Below are positions 43,478 to 52,535 of a stretch of DNA of 64,000 nucleotides, one piece after another (the stretch's first letter is position 1; each line of letters begins with the position of its first letter). A program made the translations under genes and the position numbers. Under the pieces are notes generated by a model. It saw nothing but the letters and a program-made list of their open reading frames with translations. It did no database searches and was not told the origin of the DNA. Source of the DNA: Pseudomonas rhizophila (GTDB taxonomy: Bacteria; Pseudomonadota; Gammaproteobacteria; Pseudomonadales; Pseudomonadaceae); NCBI RefSeq assembly GCF_003033885.1, contig NZ_CP024081.1, forward strand, positions 1,121,970 to 1,185,969, written 5' to 3'.

Positions 43478-44476
43478 ATGTCATTCATCGAGCCCGCAGG
43501 ACGCCAGGCTGTCACCGAGTATCGCTCACCGTCGCGCATCGCTGAGCCCTGGCTGGTCCAGGCATCCGGCATTTCGCCTCAGGTGGCGCAGTGTTTTCTG
43601 GTCAGTGCCCGTTGCGGCTGTTTCATGCAGGCGGCTCGCAGCCTGAACGTCAAAGCGACCTGGCTGCGCAAGCAGTTGGCGCAGCTGGAGGCGACGCTGC
43701 AACGCTCGTTGTTCAGTTTCCAGGGCAGCGCCTTGACCCTCAGTCGCGAGGGCCGGCAGCTGCAGGCGCGATTGATTGCACAGGTCCACGAAAGCTCAGT
43801 GCCGCACAATGATCAACCACGGGTCCGCCTGGCCGTGGCCGAGTCGATTCTGCACGACATCCTGGGCCGTGACCTGATCTCTTTGCTGCGGCGCAACGCC
43901 AGTGTGCGGTTGCAGATCATCACCCTGGACAGTGAGCTGGCGCTGCAAGCCATCAGTGCCGACCTGGTGCTGTGGTTGAGTGATTCGCACGCCTTGGGAC
44001 CGGGGCCGAGTTTTCCCACGCAATCACCCGAACGACTGGCACGGCTGGACTATGTGCCACACATCGCCAAGCGCTACTCACGCCCGGCTACCCGCCCCGA
44101 GTGCCTGGACGACCTGAGCGACTACATGCTTGTGCAATGGCAGCCAGACGGTCAGGTGGACAGCTTCGCGCCGTGGAACGCTCTGATGGAGCAACGCCGC
44201 GCGGGCGTGGTGCAGGTGCAATCCTACGCGTTGATGCTGGAAATGATTCGTTGCAGCGCCTGCATCGGTCTGTTGCCTCAGTACATGAGTGGCTTGGACC
44301 GTGGCCTGATCGCGTTGCCGAGGGTATTCGAGCACCCGATGCAGCGTCAGTTATGGATGGCCGTGGGCAGTCACGCCCTGGACATGCCGCAAGTGCAGAT
44401 GCTTGTCGAATTGATTCGGCACACGCTGGATGAGCGCAAAGAGTGGTTTCAAGTCATCCAGAACGATGCCCTATAA
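43478..44476 (+). CDS. LysR-family transcriptional regulator
   Basis: This 332-aa protein has an N-terminal winged helix-turn-helix (CFLVSARCGCFMQAARSLNVKATWLRKQLAQLEATLQRSLFSFQGSALTLSREG) and a C-terminal periplasmic-binding-like effector domain. The start ATG at 43478 has AGGGAG at good spacing. The HTH is less canonical than most LysR proteins (SARCGCFMQAARSL rather than V...GSFTAAA..L), and two Cys sit in it. Its stop overlaps that of the convergent GGDEF-EAL gene by 6 bp. P. aeruginosa has a regulator in a similar place at the end of this block, but its targets are not evident here. Confidence 0.85.
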   Translation: MSFIEPAGRQAVTEYRSPSRIAEPWLVQASGISPQVAQCFLVSARCGCFMQAARSLNVKATWLRKQLAQLEATLQRSLFSFQGSALTLSREGRQLQARLIAQVHESSVPHNDQPRVRLAVAESILHDILGRDLISLLRRNASVRLQIITLDSELALQAISADLVLWLSDSHALGPGPSFPTQSPERLARLDYVPHIAKRYSRPATRPECLDDLSDYMLVQWQPDGQVDSFAPWNALMEQRRAGVVQVQSYALMLEMIRCSACIGLLPQYMSGLDRGLIALPRVFEHPMQRQLWMAVGSHALDMPQVQMLVELIRHTLDERKEWFQVIQNDAL

Positions 44477-47044
44477 CCACCGGGGTGTTGTAAAGAACGA
44501 GGCCATTTCCGAGCGGGCCAGGGCCGAGCCGAAGTAGGGGCCTTGTACGTGGTCGCAGGCCACGCTGCGCAATTGGCTGAATTGCCGGGCGTTTTCGATG
44601 CCTTCGGCGGTGACCATGAGACCTACGCTGCGGCTGAGTCGGATCATCGCCAGCACGCCTTCGCGATCATGTTCCAGGCCCAGCTGCGACAGGATGTTGC
44701 GATCAAAGCGTATGCCATCGAACGGTTGGTTCAGTACCTCGCGAAGGGAGGCGATGCTGGTGCCGAACTTGTCGATATTGATGCGCACGCCCAGGTCCTT
44801 GAGCGCATGAAGGGTACTGGCGACCGCTTTGTGGTCGATCAGCAGAACCCCTTCGGCCACTTCCAGGGTCAGGCGCTGGGGGACCAGGCCACTTGTCTCA
44901 AGGGCCGTTCGCACCTGATTGAGCAAGAAGCTGCTGCTGAACCACTTGGGCGAAACCGCGACGGAAACGTTGACAGCGGTGGGCCAGGTCACTGCTTCTT
45001 CGCAGACGTTGATCAACATCCAGGTCCCCAGCTCTTCCAGTTGGCCAGACGCTTCGGCGATCGGGATGAAGTCCGCTCCACCCAGTTCACCTTTCTCGGG
45101 ATGGTGCCAGAAAGTCTGGGCCTCGAAGCCGTGCAGTTGTTCGGCACACACATCGAAGCGAGGCAAGTAACGCAGCTCCAGTTGTTCGCGTTGCATGGCG
45201 TCGCGCAGTTGCTGCTCATAGCGCCGACGATCGCGAGCCATGTTGCCCATGGCCTCCTCATAGACCCGCCAGGTGTTGCGGCCCGCCGTCTTGGCTGCAT
45301 ACAAAGCGATGTCCGCGTGACGCAACAATTCAGTGGCGCGCTCGTCACCGGGTTGCGACCAGGCCACACCGATGCTCACGCCCAGGTACAAGGTGTTGCC
45401 GTCGAGGTGCATGGGGCGCTGCATGCAATCGATCAGGCGCTCACAGAGTTGTTCCAGGTCCCGGGGACTGCCGGGATCGGGCATGACGATGACAAACTCA
45501 TCACCGCCCAGACGGGCCACCAGGTCGGAACTGCGCACGTTCTGCTGAAGGATATGGGCCACTTCCCGCAGCACTTTGTCGCCTACGGCATGCCCCAGGG
45601 AATCGTTGACCGGCTTGAACCGGTCCATGTCCAGGTTCAGCACCGCCAGCGGTGCCCCGTCGGCCGGGTCCAGGTGTTCGCTGAGGCAATCGAACAACCG
45701 GTTTCGATTGGCCAGCCCGGTCAGCGGGTCGTGCAGCGAGAGGTGCTTGATCTGGGCCAGCGCCCGCAGCTCCTCGGTAATGTCGGTGGCGGTGCCCCGA
45801 AAGCCCAAGGTGCCGGCTTCGATGGCGCGGACCGAAAGTTTGCACGTGCGGATACGCTGATTGCGCGCGGTGTACTCGCATAACAACGGTGCCGACGAAT
45901 CGCTGTTGGCCCCGCCGAGCAGCCATTGGGCAATCGAAATCGAGCCACCGTGGGGATGGAGCAACCGATGCAGGGGCTTGCCCAGCCATTGTGTGGGGTT
46001 GAAGCCGGTCACTTGTTCAAAACGTTCCGACAGGTAGGTCAGCGTCCCGGTCGAATCCACTTCCCATAACCAGTCGGAGGACACTTCGGCAATATCCCGA
46101 AAACGTTCTTCGCTACGTTCCAGTGCCTTGCGGTGGGCCAACAGGCTGGCGTATTGACGTTCCTGGGCGCGAAGCATGACCAGGGCATGGCGCAGCACCG
46201 CCAGCGCGAGGATGGCCAACACCAGCAGCGCCAGGACCAGCAAGGGCAGCAGGGCCTTGCGCAGGTCGTTGCCGGGGGTCTCCGGACGCCACGCCAAAGC
46301 CTCGCCGGTCTGGCCGTCAAGGGATATCCGGGCCGTGCCCATCTGCTCCGGCGCATGGGTGATGTGGGCATCTGGCAGGGCAAAGTCTCGCGCCAGGTTT
46401 TGCAAAGAGGCGGCATCAAGGACTTTCACGAACAGCAGCAAACTGGGCGGCCCCGGGATTTCGGGCACGCTGTCGTCGGTGCCGACGGTGATGGCCGAGG
46501 CGGCGACGAACGCAGGTGCGCCGTCGTGATGCAGCAGCTCGACGATGACTTCATCGCGGTTCTGCGGGTCGCTGGCTTTCTTCGCCAGCCCTTGCAGGTC
46601 ACCGGCCAGCCACGTGTCGGCGTCGACCTCACTCATATCGCCATTGATCACCGAATAGACGGTTTTGCCGGTCGGGGAAATGACAAACACCGCCTGGTAG
46701 CCGTAGAGCCCGAAAACGCTGCTGCCGACGTTTTCCTGGTCATAGGCCCAGTCTTTGTCCATTTCGACATGCAGATGCCGGTAGGCGTCGCTCCACTTGG
46801 AATAGTCACTCAGGTCCCGCCCGATGCCGGCGCGGATACCGTCGATGGCGCGCTGGGCGAAAAACAGGCTCTGTTCACGGGCGCGCCTATCCTGGGCCCC
46901 GGTAATGCTGAGCAACAGTGCGATAGCCAGTGCTGACATGACGAACAGCAAAAGCATGATGGCCGGGAAGGTGCGACGGGTGAAGCTCTGGCTGGGCAGG
47001 CCTGGGGGCGAAACAGTGGAGTCGTTGCCAGCATCTTCAGTCAT
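44471..47044 (-). CDS. CHASE4-PAS-GGDEF-EAL membrane protein, EAL domain degenerate
   Basis: This 857-aa cyclic-di-GMP protein is bounded by two membrane helices (about 28-50, FPAIMLLLFVMSALAIALLL; about 275-297). They flank a periplasmic CHASE4 domain with DLSDYSKWSDAYRHLH and DWAYDQENVG. A PAS domain follows (about 318-440), then GGDEF (about 445-605) with intact RLGGDEFVIV and an upstream RSSD inhibitory site, so diguanylate cyclase activity is expected. The EAL domain has FEAQTFW for EAL, DKFGTS for DDFGTG and a missing catalytic Lys (IRFDRN). Three key positions are changed, which argues against phosphodiesterase activity. A GTG at 47080 is an alternative start. Confidence 0.88.
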   Translation of the reverse strand: MTEDAGNDSTVSPPGLPSQSFTRRTFPAIMLLLFVMSALAIALLLSITGAQDRRAREQSLFFAQRAIDGIRAGIGRDLSDYSKWSDAYRHLHVEMDKDWAYDQENVGSSVFGLYGYQAVFVISPTGKTVYSVINGDMSEVDADTWLAGDLQGLAKKASDPQNRDEVIVELLHHDGAPAFVAASAITVGTDDSVPEIPGPPSLLLFVKVLDAASLQNLARDFALPDAHITHAPEQMGTARISLDGQTGEALAWRPETPGNDLRKALLPLLVLALLVLAILALAVLRHALVMLRAQERQYASLLAHRKALERSEERFRDIAEVSSDWLWEVDSTGTLTYLSERFEQVTGFNPTQWLGKPLHRLLHPHGGSISIAQWLLGGANSDSSAPLLCEYTARNQRIRTCKLSVRAIEAGTLGFRGTATDITEELRALAQIKHLSLHDPLTGLANRNRLFDCLSEHLDPADGAPLAVLNLDMDRFKPVNDSLGHAVGDKVLREVAHILQQNVRSSDLVARLGGDEFVIVMPDPGSPRDLEQLCERLIDCMQRPMHLDGNTLYLGVSIGVAWSQPGDERATELLRHADIALYAAKTAGRNTWRVYEEAMGNMARDRRRYEQQLRDAMQREQLELRYLPRFDVCAEQLHGFEAQTFWHHPEKGELGGADFIPIAEASGQLEELGTWMLINVCEEAVTWPTAVNVSVAVSPKWFSSSFLLNQVRTALETSGLVPQRLTLEVAEGVLLIDHKAVASTLHALKDLGVRINIDKFGTSIASLREVLNQPFDGIRFDRNILSQLGLEHDREGVLAMIRLSRSVGLMVTAEGIENARQFSQLRSVACDHVQGPYFGSALARSEMASFFTTPRWL

Positions 47045-47286
47045 AAACAAGCCATCAGCTAAACGCGAAATATCCCGCACGTCCCTGTATCGGCTGTCGG
47101 CTCAATTAACTTAACCGTTCCGACAGTTGACACGGCGCAGAGGCGCTTGGCTATTGGCCTTCAGGCAAAACGGTCGTCGCAGAGGCCTGGCTCATTCCTT
47201 GTCCTGGCGATTCCCCGGCAGCTGTTTGGCGATCCGCACAACGATGCCGCGCTCGTTCGGATCGACCGGCCACGCGCGCATGGGCG
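47045..47286. other. Divergent intergenic region between the GGDEF gene and hvfA
   Basis: No coding sequence is evident. The stretch separates the divergent GGDEF-EAL gene and the hvfA operon. Together with 47287-47447 it gives about 400 bp without a gene; the regulatory boxes are all in the right-hand part and are described separately. Confidence 0.6.
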
Positions 47287-47301
47287 TGTATCCCAGTGTG
47301 T
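47287..47301 (+). promoter_or_regulatory. Box A: putative response-regulator site upstream of hvfA
   Basis: TGTATCCCAGTGTGT consists of two TGTxT half-sites 10 bp apart, the layout used by OmpR-type regulators. Matching sites lie upstream of the hvfX operon (51074-51088, minus strand) and of the DUF2790/two-component divergent region (53343-53357). Two inverted half-sites, GGATACAT at 47315 and GGATACAC at 47357, lie just downstream. The box ends about 147 bp before the hvfA start. Confidence 0.55.
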
Positions 47302-47447
47302 AGCAGGGCGGCCTGGATACATTTGCTTGTTTTCACCTCGGCTGGCGACACAGCCCGGATACACATCGACGGTTAACTACGCCTGCCAGCCGACACCGAT
47401 CCCCGGTGCCGGTGACTGGCGTATCTGAACTTTCGAGGAACACCCCC

Positions 47448-47834
47448 ATGCTCAACTTCTCCAGCAGTTCGTCTCTTGCACTCGGTCTGGCCCTGGTCGG
47501 CGGCCTTGGCCTTTCCACCGCAGCCTCGGCCCTGACCATGAACGATCTGGCCCAGGGCTACACCCTGGCGGCGGCCGATACGGTGAAGAAACCCGCTGAG
47601 GGCAAGTGCGGCGAAGATAAATTCGCCAAGACCGATACCAACCACGACGGCAAGGTTTCACGCGAGGAGTTCATTGCGGCGGCGCCGGAGCGCGCGGCTG
47701 AATACGACAAGATCGACGCCAACCATGATGGCGGCATCTCGTTGCCTGAGGCCGAGAAATACCTGGCGGGCCAGGCCAAGAGCGCCGAAGGCAAATGCGG
47801 CGAGGGCAAGTGCGGGGCGGCTATCGAGTCCTGA
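47448..47834 (+). CDS. HvfA/bufferin-like RiPP precursor with EGKCG motifs and two EF-hands
   Basis: This 128-aa secreted protein has a signal peptide ending near STAASA. The mature chain begins with a linker carrying one EGKCG motif (Cys54). Two canonical EF-hand loops follow (DTNHDGKVSREE, 63-74; DANHDGGISLPE, 90-101, each with acidic or polar ligands at 1, 3, 5, 9 and 12), then a C-terminal EGKCGEGKCG (Cys117, Cys122). EGKCG is the motif whose Cys is oxidised by DUF692 (MNIO) enzymes in HvfA/bufferin copper-binding peptides, and a DUF692 gene is encoded next. The EF-hand core between the Cys motifs is unusual. The ATG at 47448 follows GAGGA at a workable distance. Which metal is bound is inferred from the family. 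Confidence 0.85.
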   Translation: MLNFSSSSSLALGLALVGGLGLSTAASALTMNDLAQGYTLAAADTVKKPAEGKCGEDKFAKTDTNHDGKVSREEFIAAAPERAAEYDKIDANHDGGISLPEAEKYLAGQAKSAEGKCGEGKCGAAIES

Positions 47835-47894
47835 CTTTCACCGGTGGGAAGTCTGACGGGGCAGGCGCCAGTGATGCCCTGTCGAGCGAACAAC

Positions 47895-47923
47895 TGTGGC
47901 CAGGGAGCCGCTCCCTGGCCACA
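47895..47923 (+). terminator. Perfect stem-loop between hvfA and hvfB
   Basis: TGTGGCCAGGGAG and CTCCCTGGCCACA (13-bp perfect arms) flank a 3-nt CCG loop, 60 bp after the hvfA stop and 73 bp before the hvfB start. There is no T-run. It may act as an mRNA-stabilising or partial-termination structure that keeps precursor transcript in excess over maturase. It belongs to the same REP-like family as 6055-6078. Confidence 0.6.
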
Positions 47924-47996
47924 GGGTTTGGTTTTTACAGACTGATTGGCAATCGCCCTTCATGGCTTCCCATCTCTTACCCCAAGGAGATGTGCC

Positions 47997-48884
47997 ATGC
48001 CTCAACATTCAGGCCTGAAAGGCCCCGCCGTACAGGTCACCCCCTCAATTACCAAACCCTCAGTAGGCCTGGGTCTGCGCCGCGCCTTGCTCGATGAACT
48101 GCGCAAGGCGCCCGCCGGGGATTTCGACTTTCTCGAAGTGGCCCCGGAGAACTGGATCGGCATTGGCGGCGCTCACGGCGCCGCTTTGCATGGGCTGGCC
48201 GAACGCTATCCGTTGTCGTGTCATGGCCTGTCGCTGTCTTTGGGCGGACCGGCGCCGCTGGACCTGGCGTTTCTGGCGCAGGTGCGCGACTTCCTGGAGC
48301 GCTTCAATGTACCGATGTACAGCGAGCATCTGAGTTACTGCGGCGATGAAGGGCACTTGTATGACTTGCTGCCGTTGCCCTTTACCGAGGAGGCGGTGCA
48401 TCACGTAGCGGCACGGATTCGGCAGGCCCAGGACGTACTGGGGCGCCGCCTGGCCGTGGAGAACGTTTCCTATTACGCCGCCCCGCAACAAGACATGACG
48501 GAGCTGGAATTCACCCTCGCGGTATTGCACGAAGCCGATTGCGACCTGCTGCTGGACGTCAACAATGTCTACGTCAACTCGGTCAATCATGGCTTCGATC
48601 CCCAGGCATTCCTGGCTGGCCTTGCGCCTGAACGGGTGGTGGGCATGCACGTGGCCGGGCACTACGACGAGTCCGATACCTTGAAAATCGACAGTCATGG
48701 CGCGCCGGTCAAACCGCTGGTCTGGGCTTTGCTGGCTCAGGCCTACGCGCGTTTCGGCGTCCAGCCGACCTTGCTCGAGCGGGACTTCAATTTCCCGCCC
48801 TACGCCGTGCTGGCCGCCGAACTGCAGACTATTCGCCGATTGCAGGATCAGGCCGAGCCGGGGCAGGCGGTGGCCCATGGCTGA
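47997..48884 (+). CDS. hvfB: HvfB/BufB-type MNIO (DUF692) peptide-cysteine oxidase
   Basis: This 295-aa TIM-barrel protein of the DUF692 multinuclear non-heme iron oxidase family is related to methanobactin MbnB. Expected metal ligands can be seen in order: His in [14 protein letters not shown], Glu and His in [10 protein letters not shown], Glu in AVENVSYY, Asp and Asn in [14 protein letters not shown], His in GMHVAGH, Asp/His in DSHGAPV and Glu in [10 protein letters not shown]. It should modify the Cys residues of the EGKCG motifs in the precursor encoded upstream. AAGGAGA 6 nt before ATG 47997 fixes the start. It overlaps hvfC by 8 bp. Confidence 0.92.
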   Translation: MPQHSGLKGPAVQVTPSITKPSVGLGLRRALLDELRKAPAGDFDFLEVAPENWIGIGGAHGAALHGLAERYPLSCHGLSLSLGGPAPLDLAFLAQVRDFLERFNVPMYSEHLSYCGDEGHLYDLLPLPFTEEAVHHVAARIRQAQDVLGRRLAVENVSYYAAPQQDMTELEFTLAVLHEADCDLLLDVNNVYVNSVNHGFDPQAFLAGLAPERVVGMHVAGHYDESDTLKIDSHGAPVKPLVWALLAQAYARFGVQPTLLERDFNFPPYAVLAAELQTIRRLQDQAEPGQAVAHG

Positions 48885-49638
48885 AATCATGCAGACACTG
48901 CAGCAACAGCAACAGGCGTTGACCCGCTACCTGCGCGATCCTGATCACTGCCCGATTCCGCCGGGCATGGACGTGGCTCGGGCGCAGGTGTATCGGGACC
49001 TGATTTTCGAAAACATGCGTGCGTTGCTCAGCGGCACATTCCCGGTACTGGTGAGCGTGCTGGGGCAGGAGGCGTGGCGGGCCTGCGTACGCCGTTTCTT
49101 GCGTGAGCATCGTTGCGTAGCCCCCCGGTTCGCAGACATTGCCGGGGAGTTCGTGGGCTATCTCGCGGCCCGGCAGTCGCCTGACGAGCCGGCGTTCGTG
49201 GCCGAGCTGGCTCACTACGAGTGGGTCGAAATGGCACTGCTGCAAGCGCAAGCCGAGTCGCTGCCGGCCAGTGACGAGGCAGCATTGCTCGATCAGCCTT
49301 TGCGTGTTTCACCTTTGGCCTGGCCGCTGGCGTACCTCTGGCCGGTGCATCGCTTGGCGCCGGGCTACCAGCCCACGACGCCACCGCCGCAACCGACGCT
49401 GCTGCTGGTGCGGCGAACGCCTGGGTTTGCGGTGCGCTTTTCCGAGCTCAGTCCGTTGGCCTGGCGGCTGTTGCAGCGTATCGAGCAGTTTCCCGGGTTG
49501 GCTGGGCGCGACCAGTTGTTTGCGCTGGCGCGGGAGGCGGGGGTGGATTCAAACGAATTCATGGACAACGCGGTGATGTTGTTGCGCCAGATGCACAGGG
49601 AAGGGGTGGTCGGCGTGCAAGCGCAATCCGGCGGTTAA
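48877..49638 (+). CDS. hvfC: HvfC/BufC-type (DUF2063) RiPP maturation partner
   Basis: This 253-aa protein has the N-terminal DUF2063 domain ([51 protein letters not shown]). This domain delivers the precursor peptide to the MNIO enzyme, as MbnC does for MbnB. A C-terminal winged-helix-like region (about 165-250) follows. The ATG at 48877 lies within the last codons of hvfB, so translation is coupled. Together with the precursor and hvfB it makes a complete three-gene metallophore pathway. Confidence 0.9.
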   Translation: MAEIMQTLQQQQQALTRYLRDPDHCPIPPGMDVARAQVYRDLIFENMRALLSGTFPVLVSVLGQEAWRACVRRFLREHRCVAPRFADIAGEFVGYLAARQSPDEPAFVAELAHYEWVEMALLQAQAESLPASDEAALLDQPLRVSPLAWPLAYLWPVHRLAPGYQPTTPPPQPTLLLVRRTPGFAVRFSELSPLAWRLLQRIEQFPGLAGRDQLFALAREAGVDSNEFMDNAVMLLRQMHREGVVGVQAQSGG

Positions 49639-49652
49639 GCGCAGAACCTCCT

Positions 49653-49741
49653 TGTGGGAGCGAGCCTGCTCGCGATAGCGGTATTCCAGCCAACTTCGAT
49701 GTGACTGGTCCACCGCCATCGCGAGCAGGCTCGCTCCCACA
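49653..49741. repeat. REP-type inverted repeat between convergent hvfC and hvfX
   Basis: TGTGGGAGCGAGCCTGCTCG and the inverted copy ending GCTCGCTCCCACA flank a unique 40-bp spacer. It is the same family as 16599 and 51123. The position between convergent genes allows a terminator function in both directions. Confidence 0.85.
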
Positions 49742-49761
49742 GGGATATGTATCAGGCGATG

Positions 49762-50256
49762 TTATCGGCGGTATCCCCGAGTGAGCAGCGCATCGACACT
49801 GAACTTCCCTGCCCCCTGCAACAGCAGCGGCAACAACGCCACCAGATAGATCAACGGCAGTTTGAAGTTGCCGTGGCCTTTGTTGGTGATGGCGTACCCC
49901 TGGGCCAGTTCACTCAAGGTTGACCAATCCGCCGGCCAGTGCACGGCGGCGGTGGCGACGACCGTGACGACCATCAACACCAGCGCCGAAAGGCGAGTGC
50001 CCAGGCCCATCAGCAGGGCGAGGGCGCAGAGCAGTTCGGCCCACATCGACAGTTCCCAGTTCCAACTGGCCGGCAAGTGGTTGAAGGGGAAGGGGAACGC
50101 GGCCTGGATTTGGGCAAACCAGTTGTCGCCCTGCCATTTCTCCCAACCGGATTCGAAAAACTCCCAGGCCAGGAACAGGCGCAGGCCCAATGGCCCGAGC
50201 CACGTTCCGGTCTGATCGAGTGTTGTGCGCAGGCCTTTCAAAACATCTGCAGACAT
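49762..50256 (-). CDS. hvfX: HvfX-like DoxX-family membrane protein
   Basis: This 164-aa protein has four predicted membrane helices and DoxX signatures ([43 protein letters not shown]). DoxX-type HvfX proteins co-occur with HvfABC and have been linked to metallophore maturation or membrane metal handling. GGGAGATCG precedes the ATG. It lies 18 bp downstream of a ferric-reductase-like gene in the same operon, convergent with hvfABC. Confidence 0.85.
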   Translation of the reverse strand: MSADVLKGLRTTLDQTGTWLGPLGLRLFLAWEFFESGWEKWQGDNWFAQIQAAFPFPFNHLPASWNWELSMWAELLCALALLMGLGTRLSALVLMVVTVVATAAVHWPADWSTLSELAQGYAITNKGHGNFKLPLIYLVALLPLLLQGAGKFSVDALLTRGYRR

Positions 50257-50274
50257 GATCGATCTCCCAGGGGC

Positions 50275-50940
50275 TCAATTCGAGTGGTCAGTGGCAACCA
50301 GAGGGGCGGCTGCGCGGCCCGACGGCGATGAACTCCTTCGGCGCGCGTTGGCTTGGGCGAGCTTGCCCACCAGACGAATCGCGATGGCTGCGCAGGTCAG
50401 GCCGAAGGGCAGCACGTACCAGGCACTCATGGGAATGCGCTTGAAGTTGGAGTAGGCAAAGATCGCCACCAGCACCCACATGCCGCTGACGTGCAAGCGT
50501 TTCCAGGCTTTGCCGCCAATCAGACGCGCGGTGCTTTTGAAGGAGGTCAGGGCCAGCAGCAGGATGAATACGTATCCGACGGAGCCGGGGATATTGCCAA
50601 CGGTGGTGCGACCCGGCCAGAACTCGGGGTTGAGCTGCCCATAGCTGTAGATCAGCACGGCGTGCACCAGATGGGAAAACGCGAAGGCCAAACCGATGAA
50701 ACGTCGCTCGCGGACCAGGGACCGGCTCAGGGGCGATGGCACCAGCACGGCAAACGCCGAGGCGGTAAAGGCCAGCAGAAACAAGGCGAAGGATGAGCGG
50801 GCTGTGGCGCGGATGGCGCTGCGCACGCCCTCGGTCAGGTCCGGGTGGAGCGCCAGGGTCAGTGCGGTCATCAACAGCACCAGGGCGGCAAGCAGGCTGA
50901 ACAGCGACCAGCCCTGGAAACGAAACGTGGAAGCAGGCAT
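50275..50940 (-). CDS. Ferric-reductase-like transmembrane (haem b) protein
   Basis: This 221-aa membrane protein has about six helices and His residues placed as in the ferric reductase-like/MsrQ superfamily (LAFAFSHLVHAVLIYSYG; KRLHVSGMWVLVAIFAYS), suggesting haem b ligands and electron transfer across the membrane. AAGGAG precedes the ATG at 50940. It heads the operon with hvfX, and Box B lies about 135 bp upstream. A role in reducing Cu or Fe ions, or in supplying electrons to a periplasmic partner, is inferred from context. Confidence 0.75.
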   Translation of the reverse strand: MPASTFRFQGWSLFSLLAALVLLMTALTLALHPDLTEGVRSAIRATARSSFALFLLAFTASAFAVLVPSPLSRSLVRERRFIGLAFAFSHLVHAVLIYSYGQLNPEFWPGRTTVGNIPGSVGYVFILLLALTSFKSTARLIGGKAWKRLHVSGMWVLVAIFAYSNFKRIPMSAWYVLPFGLTCAAIAIRLVGKLAQANARRRSSSPSGRAAAPLVATDHSN

Positions 50941-51073
50941 GAGAAGGCTCCTTGGGTGTGGGGCCCGGTCGTGAATAGCGACCGGGAACACAAGGGAGTT
51001 TTTCAAACGGGTGTAAGTGGGGTGTGTCTGGAATTCGGGCGTTTGCAAGCCTGTGTAACCGTGCCTGTGGCGG

Positions 51074-51088
51074 ACACATTGGCATACA
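51074..51088 (-). promoter_or_regulatory. Box B: putative response-regulator site upstream of the hvfX operon
   Basis: On the minus strand, in the same orientation as the ferric-reductase-like and hvfX genes, the sequence is TGTATGCCAATGTGT. It matches Box A (TGTATCCCAGTGTGT) at 13 of 15 positions and Box C (TGTATTGCAGTGTAT) at 11 of 15. It lies 133 bp before the first gene. Confidence 0.55.
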
Positions 51089-51122
51089 AAGCCCGAGTAC
51101 ATTAAAGCCTGGGGCTGACCTT

Positions 51123-51212
51123 TGTGGGAGCGAGCCTGCTCGCGATAGCAGTGGTGCAGCTTGCAGAGATGTTGGCTATACCGACGCCATCGCGAGCAGG
51201 CTCGCTCCCACA
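51123..51212. repeat. REP-type inverted repeat
   Basis: TGTGGGAGCGAGCCTGCTCG and the inverted copy ending CTCGCTCCCACA. It has the same arms as 16599 and 49653 with a different central spacer. It sits just beyond the end of the histidine kinase gene. Confidence 0.85.
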
Positions 51213-51224
51213 GGTGGATCGGGG

Positions 51225-52535
51225 TTAAATTTCCCGGCTGAGCCGCAACTCGGCACACAACCCGCCGCCGTCACGATTGCTCAAGGTCAGCGAACCGCCC
51301 ATGGCGATCGCCAGTTGCTGGGCGATGGCCAGCCCTAACCCGGTACCACCGGTTTCCCGGTTGCGCGAGCTTTCCACCCGGTAGAACGGTTTGAGCACCT
51401 CGGCCAGCTCCTGCTCATTGATGCCGGGGCCACGGTCCAGCACTTGAATCGCCAGTTGTCCGCTGTCAGTGCGCTGCACCTGGATCTGCGCCGCGCCGCC
51501 GAACTTCAAGGCGTTGTCCACCAGGTTGACCAGCACCCGGCGCAGGGCATGGGGCCGGGTGTCGATGACCGCGGCGTTTTTCCCGGATAGTTGCACGTCC
51601 TGGCCGATGTCCTGATAGTCGAACACCAGGCTGTCGAGAAACGCATCCAGGTTGATGCGACAGCTGGCTTCGGTGGCGCCATGGATGCTGCGGGCATAGG
51701 CCACACCTTCGCGCACCAAGTGCTCCATTTCGCTCAGGTCGCTACACAGCTTGTCCTTTTCGATGCCGTCGTCCATGAACTCGGCGCGCAGCTTCATGCG
51801 CGTGATGGGGGTTTGCAAGTCATGGGAAATCGCCGCCAGCAACTGCATGCGCTCCTTGAGGTAGGCGGCGATACGGTCCTGCATGGCATTGAACGCCTTG
51901 GCGGCATGCACCACTTCGGTCGGGCCTTTTTCGTCGAGGCGGACGCTGTGGGCATTCGGGTCCAGGGTTTCCACCGCCTGGGCCAGTCGGGTCAGCGGGC
52001 CGACGGCGATGCGCACGGCCAGCCAGGTGCAGCCGATCAACAGCGCCAGTTGCCCCAGCAACACCACCGGGAGCCAGGGGGAGAGGGGCATCATCGCCGG
52101 GCGCACGTCGATGGTCAGCGGGCTGCCGTCGGCCAGGCGCAGGTGCGCCTGGTAATGCTGCTTCGGTCCGGGAATGTCGGTGAACGTCAGGGCGTAGGCT
52201 TGGCCGATGGCCTCCTGGATTGAAGTCACCGACACCGGGGCGTTGTCAGGAAGCATTCGCTGGCCTGGCTGACCTTCATCGAGCAGGTAGCCATAGTTGC
52301 GTCGGGCGAGTTTCGGCAGCCAGGCCTGGCGCTCGGCAGCCGGCAGGCGGTCGAGAATGGCGACCGAGGTCGAGACGTCGGTTTCCAGGTTGCCGAGCAT
52401 GGTGGTCTTGGCACTCTGGTAGCGTTCGTAATACTGGGCGCCGAACGACAGGCCCTGGGCCAGGATCAGGCCGATCAGGAAGATCAGCGACAGGCGCGAG
52501 GCGAGGGTGCGCGGCCAGCGCAGCGGCAGGGTCAT
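51225..52535 (-). CDS. Sensor histidine kinase (EnvZ-like)
   Basis: This 436-aa kinase has two membrane helices (about 12-34 and 168-190) bounding a periplasmic sensor region of about 130 residues. HAMP, a HisKA dimerisation domain with phospho-His in AAISHDLQTPITRMKL, and an HATPase domain follow (N box NLVDNALKFGG, G1 DRGPGI, G2 GGTGLGLAIAQQ). It overlaps the response regulator gene by 4 bp and follows it. The periplasmic domain has no Cys or His cluster that would point to a ligand. Given the surrounding genes, metal or redox stress is the likely signal. Confidence 0.93.
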   Translation of the reverse strand: MTLPLRWPRTLASRLSLIFLIGLILAQGLSFGAQYYERYQSAKTTMLGNLETDVSTSVAILDRLPAAERQAWLPKLARRNYGYLLDEGQPGQRMLPDNAPVSVTSIQEAIGQAYALTFTDIPGPKQHYQAHLRLADGSPLTIDVRPAMMPLSPWLPVVLLGQLALLIGCTWLAVRIAVGPLTRLAQAVETLDPNAHSVRLDEKGPTEVVHAAKAFNAMQDRIAAYLKERMQLLAAISHDLQTPITRMKLRAEFMDDGIEKDKLCSDLSEMEHLVREGVAYARSIHGATEASCRINLDAFLDSLVFDYQDIGQDVQLSGKNAAVIDTRPHALRRVLVNLVDNALKFGGAAQIQVQRTDSGQLAIQVLDRGPGINEQELAEVLKPFYRVESSRNRETGGTGLGLAIAQQLAIAMGGSLTLSNRDGGGLCAELRLSREI

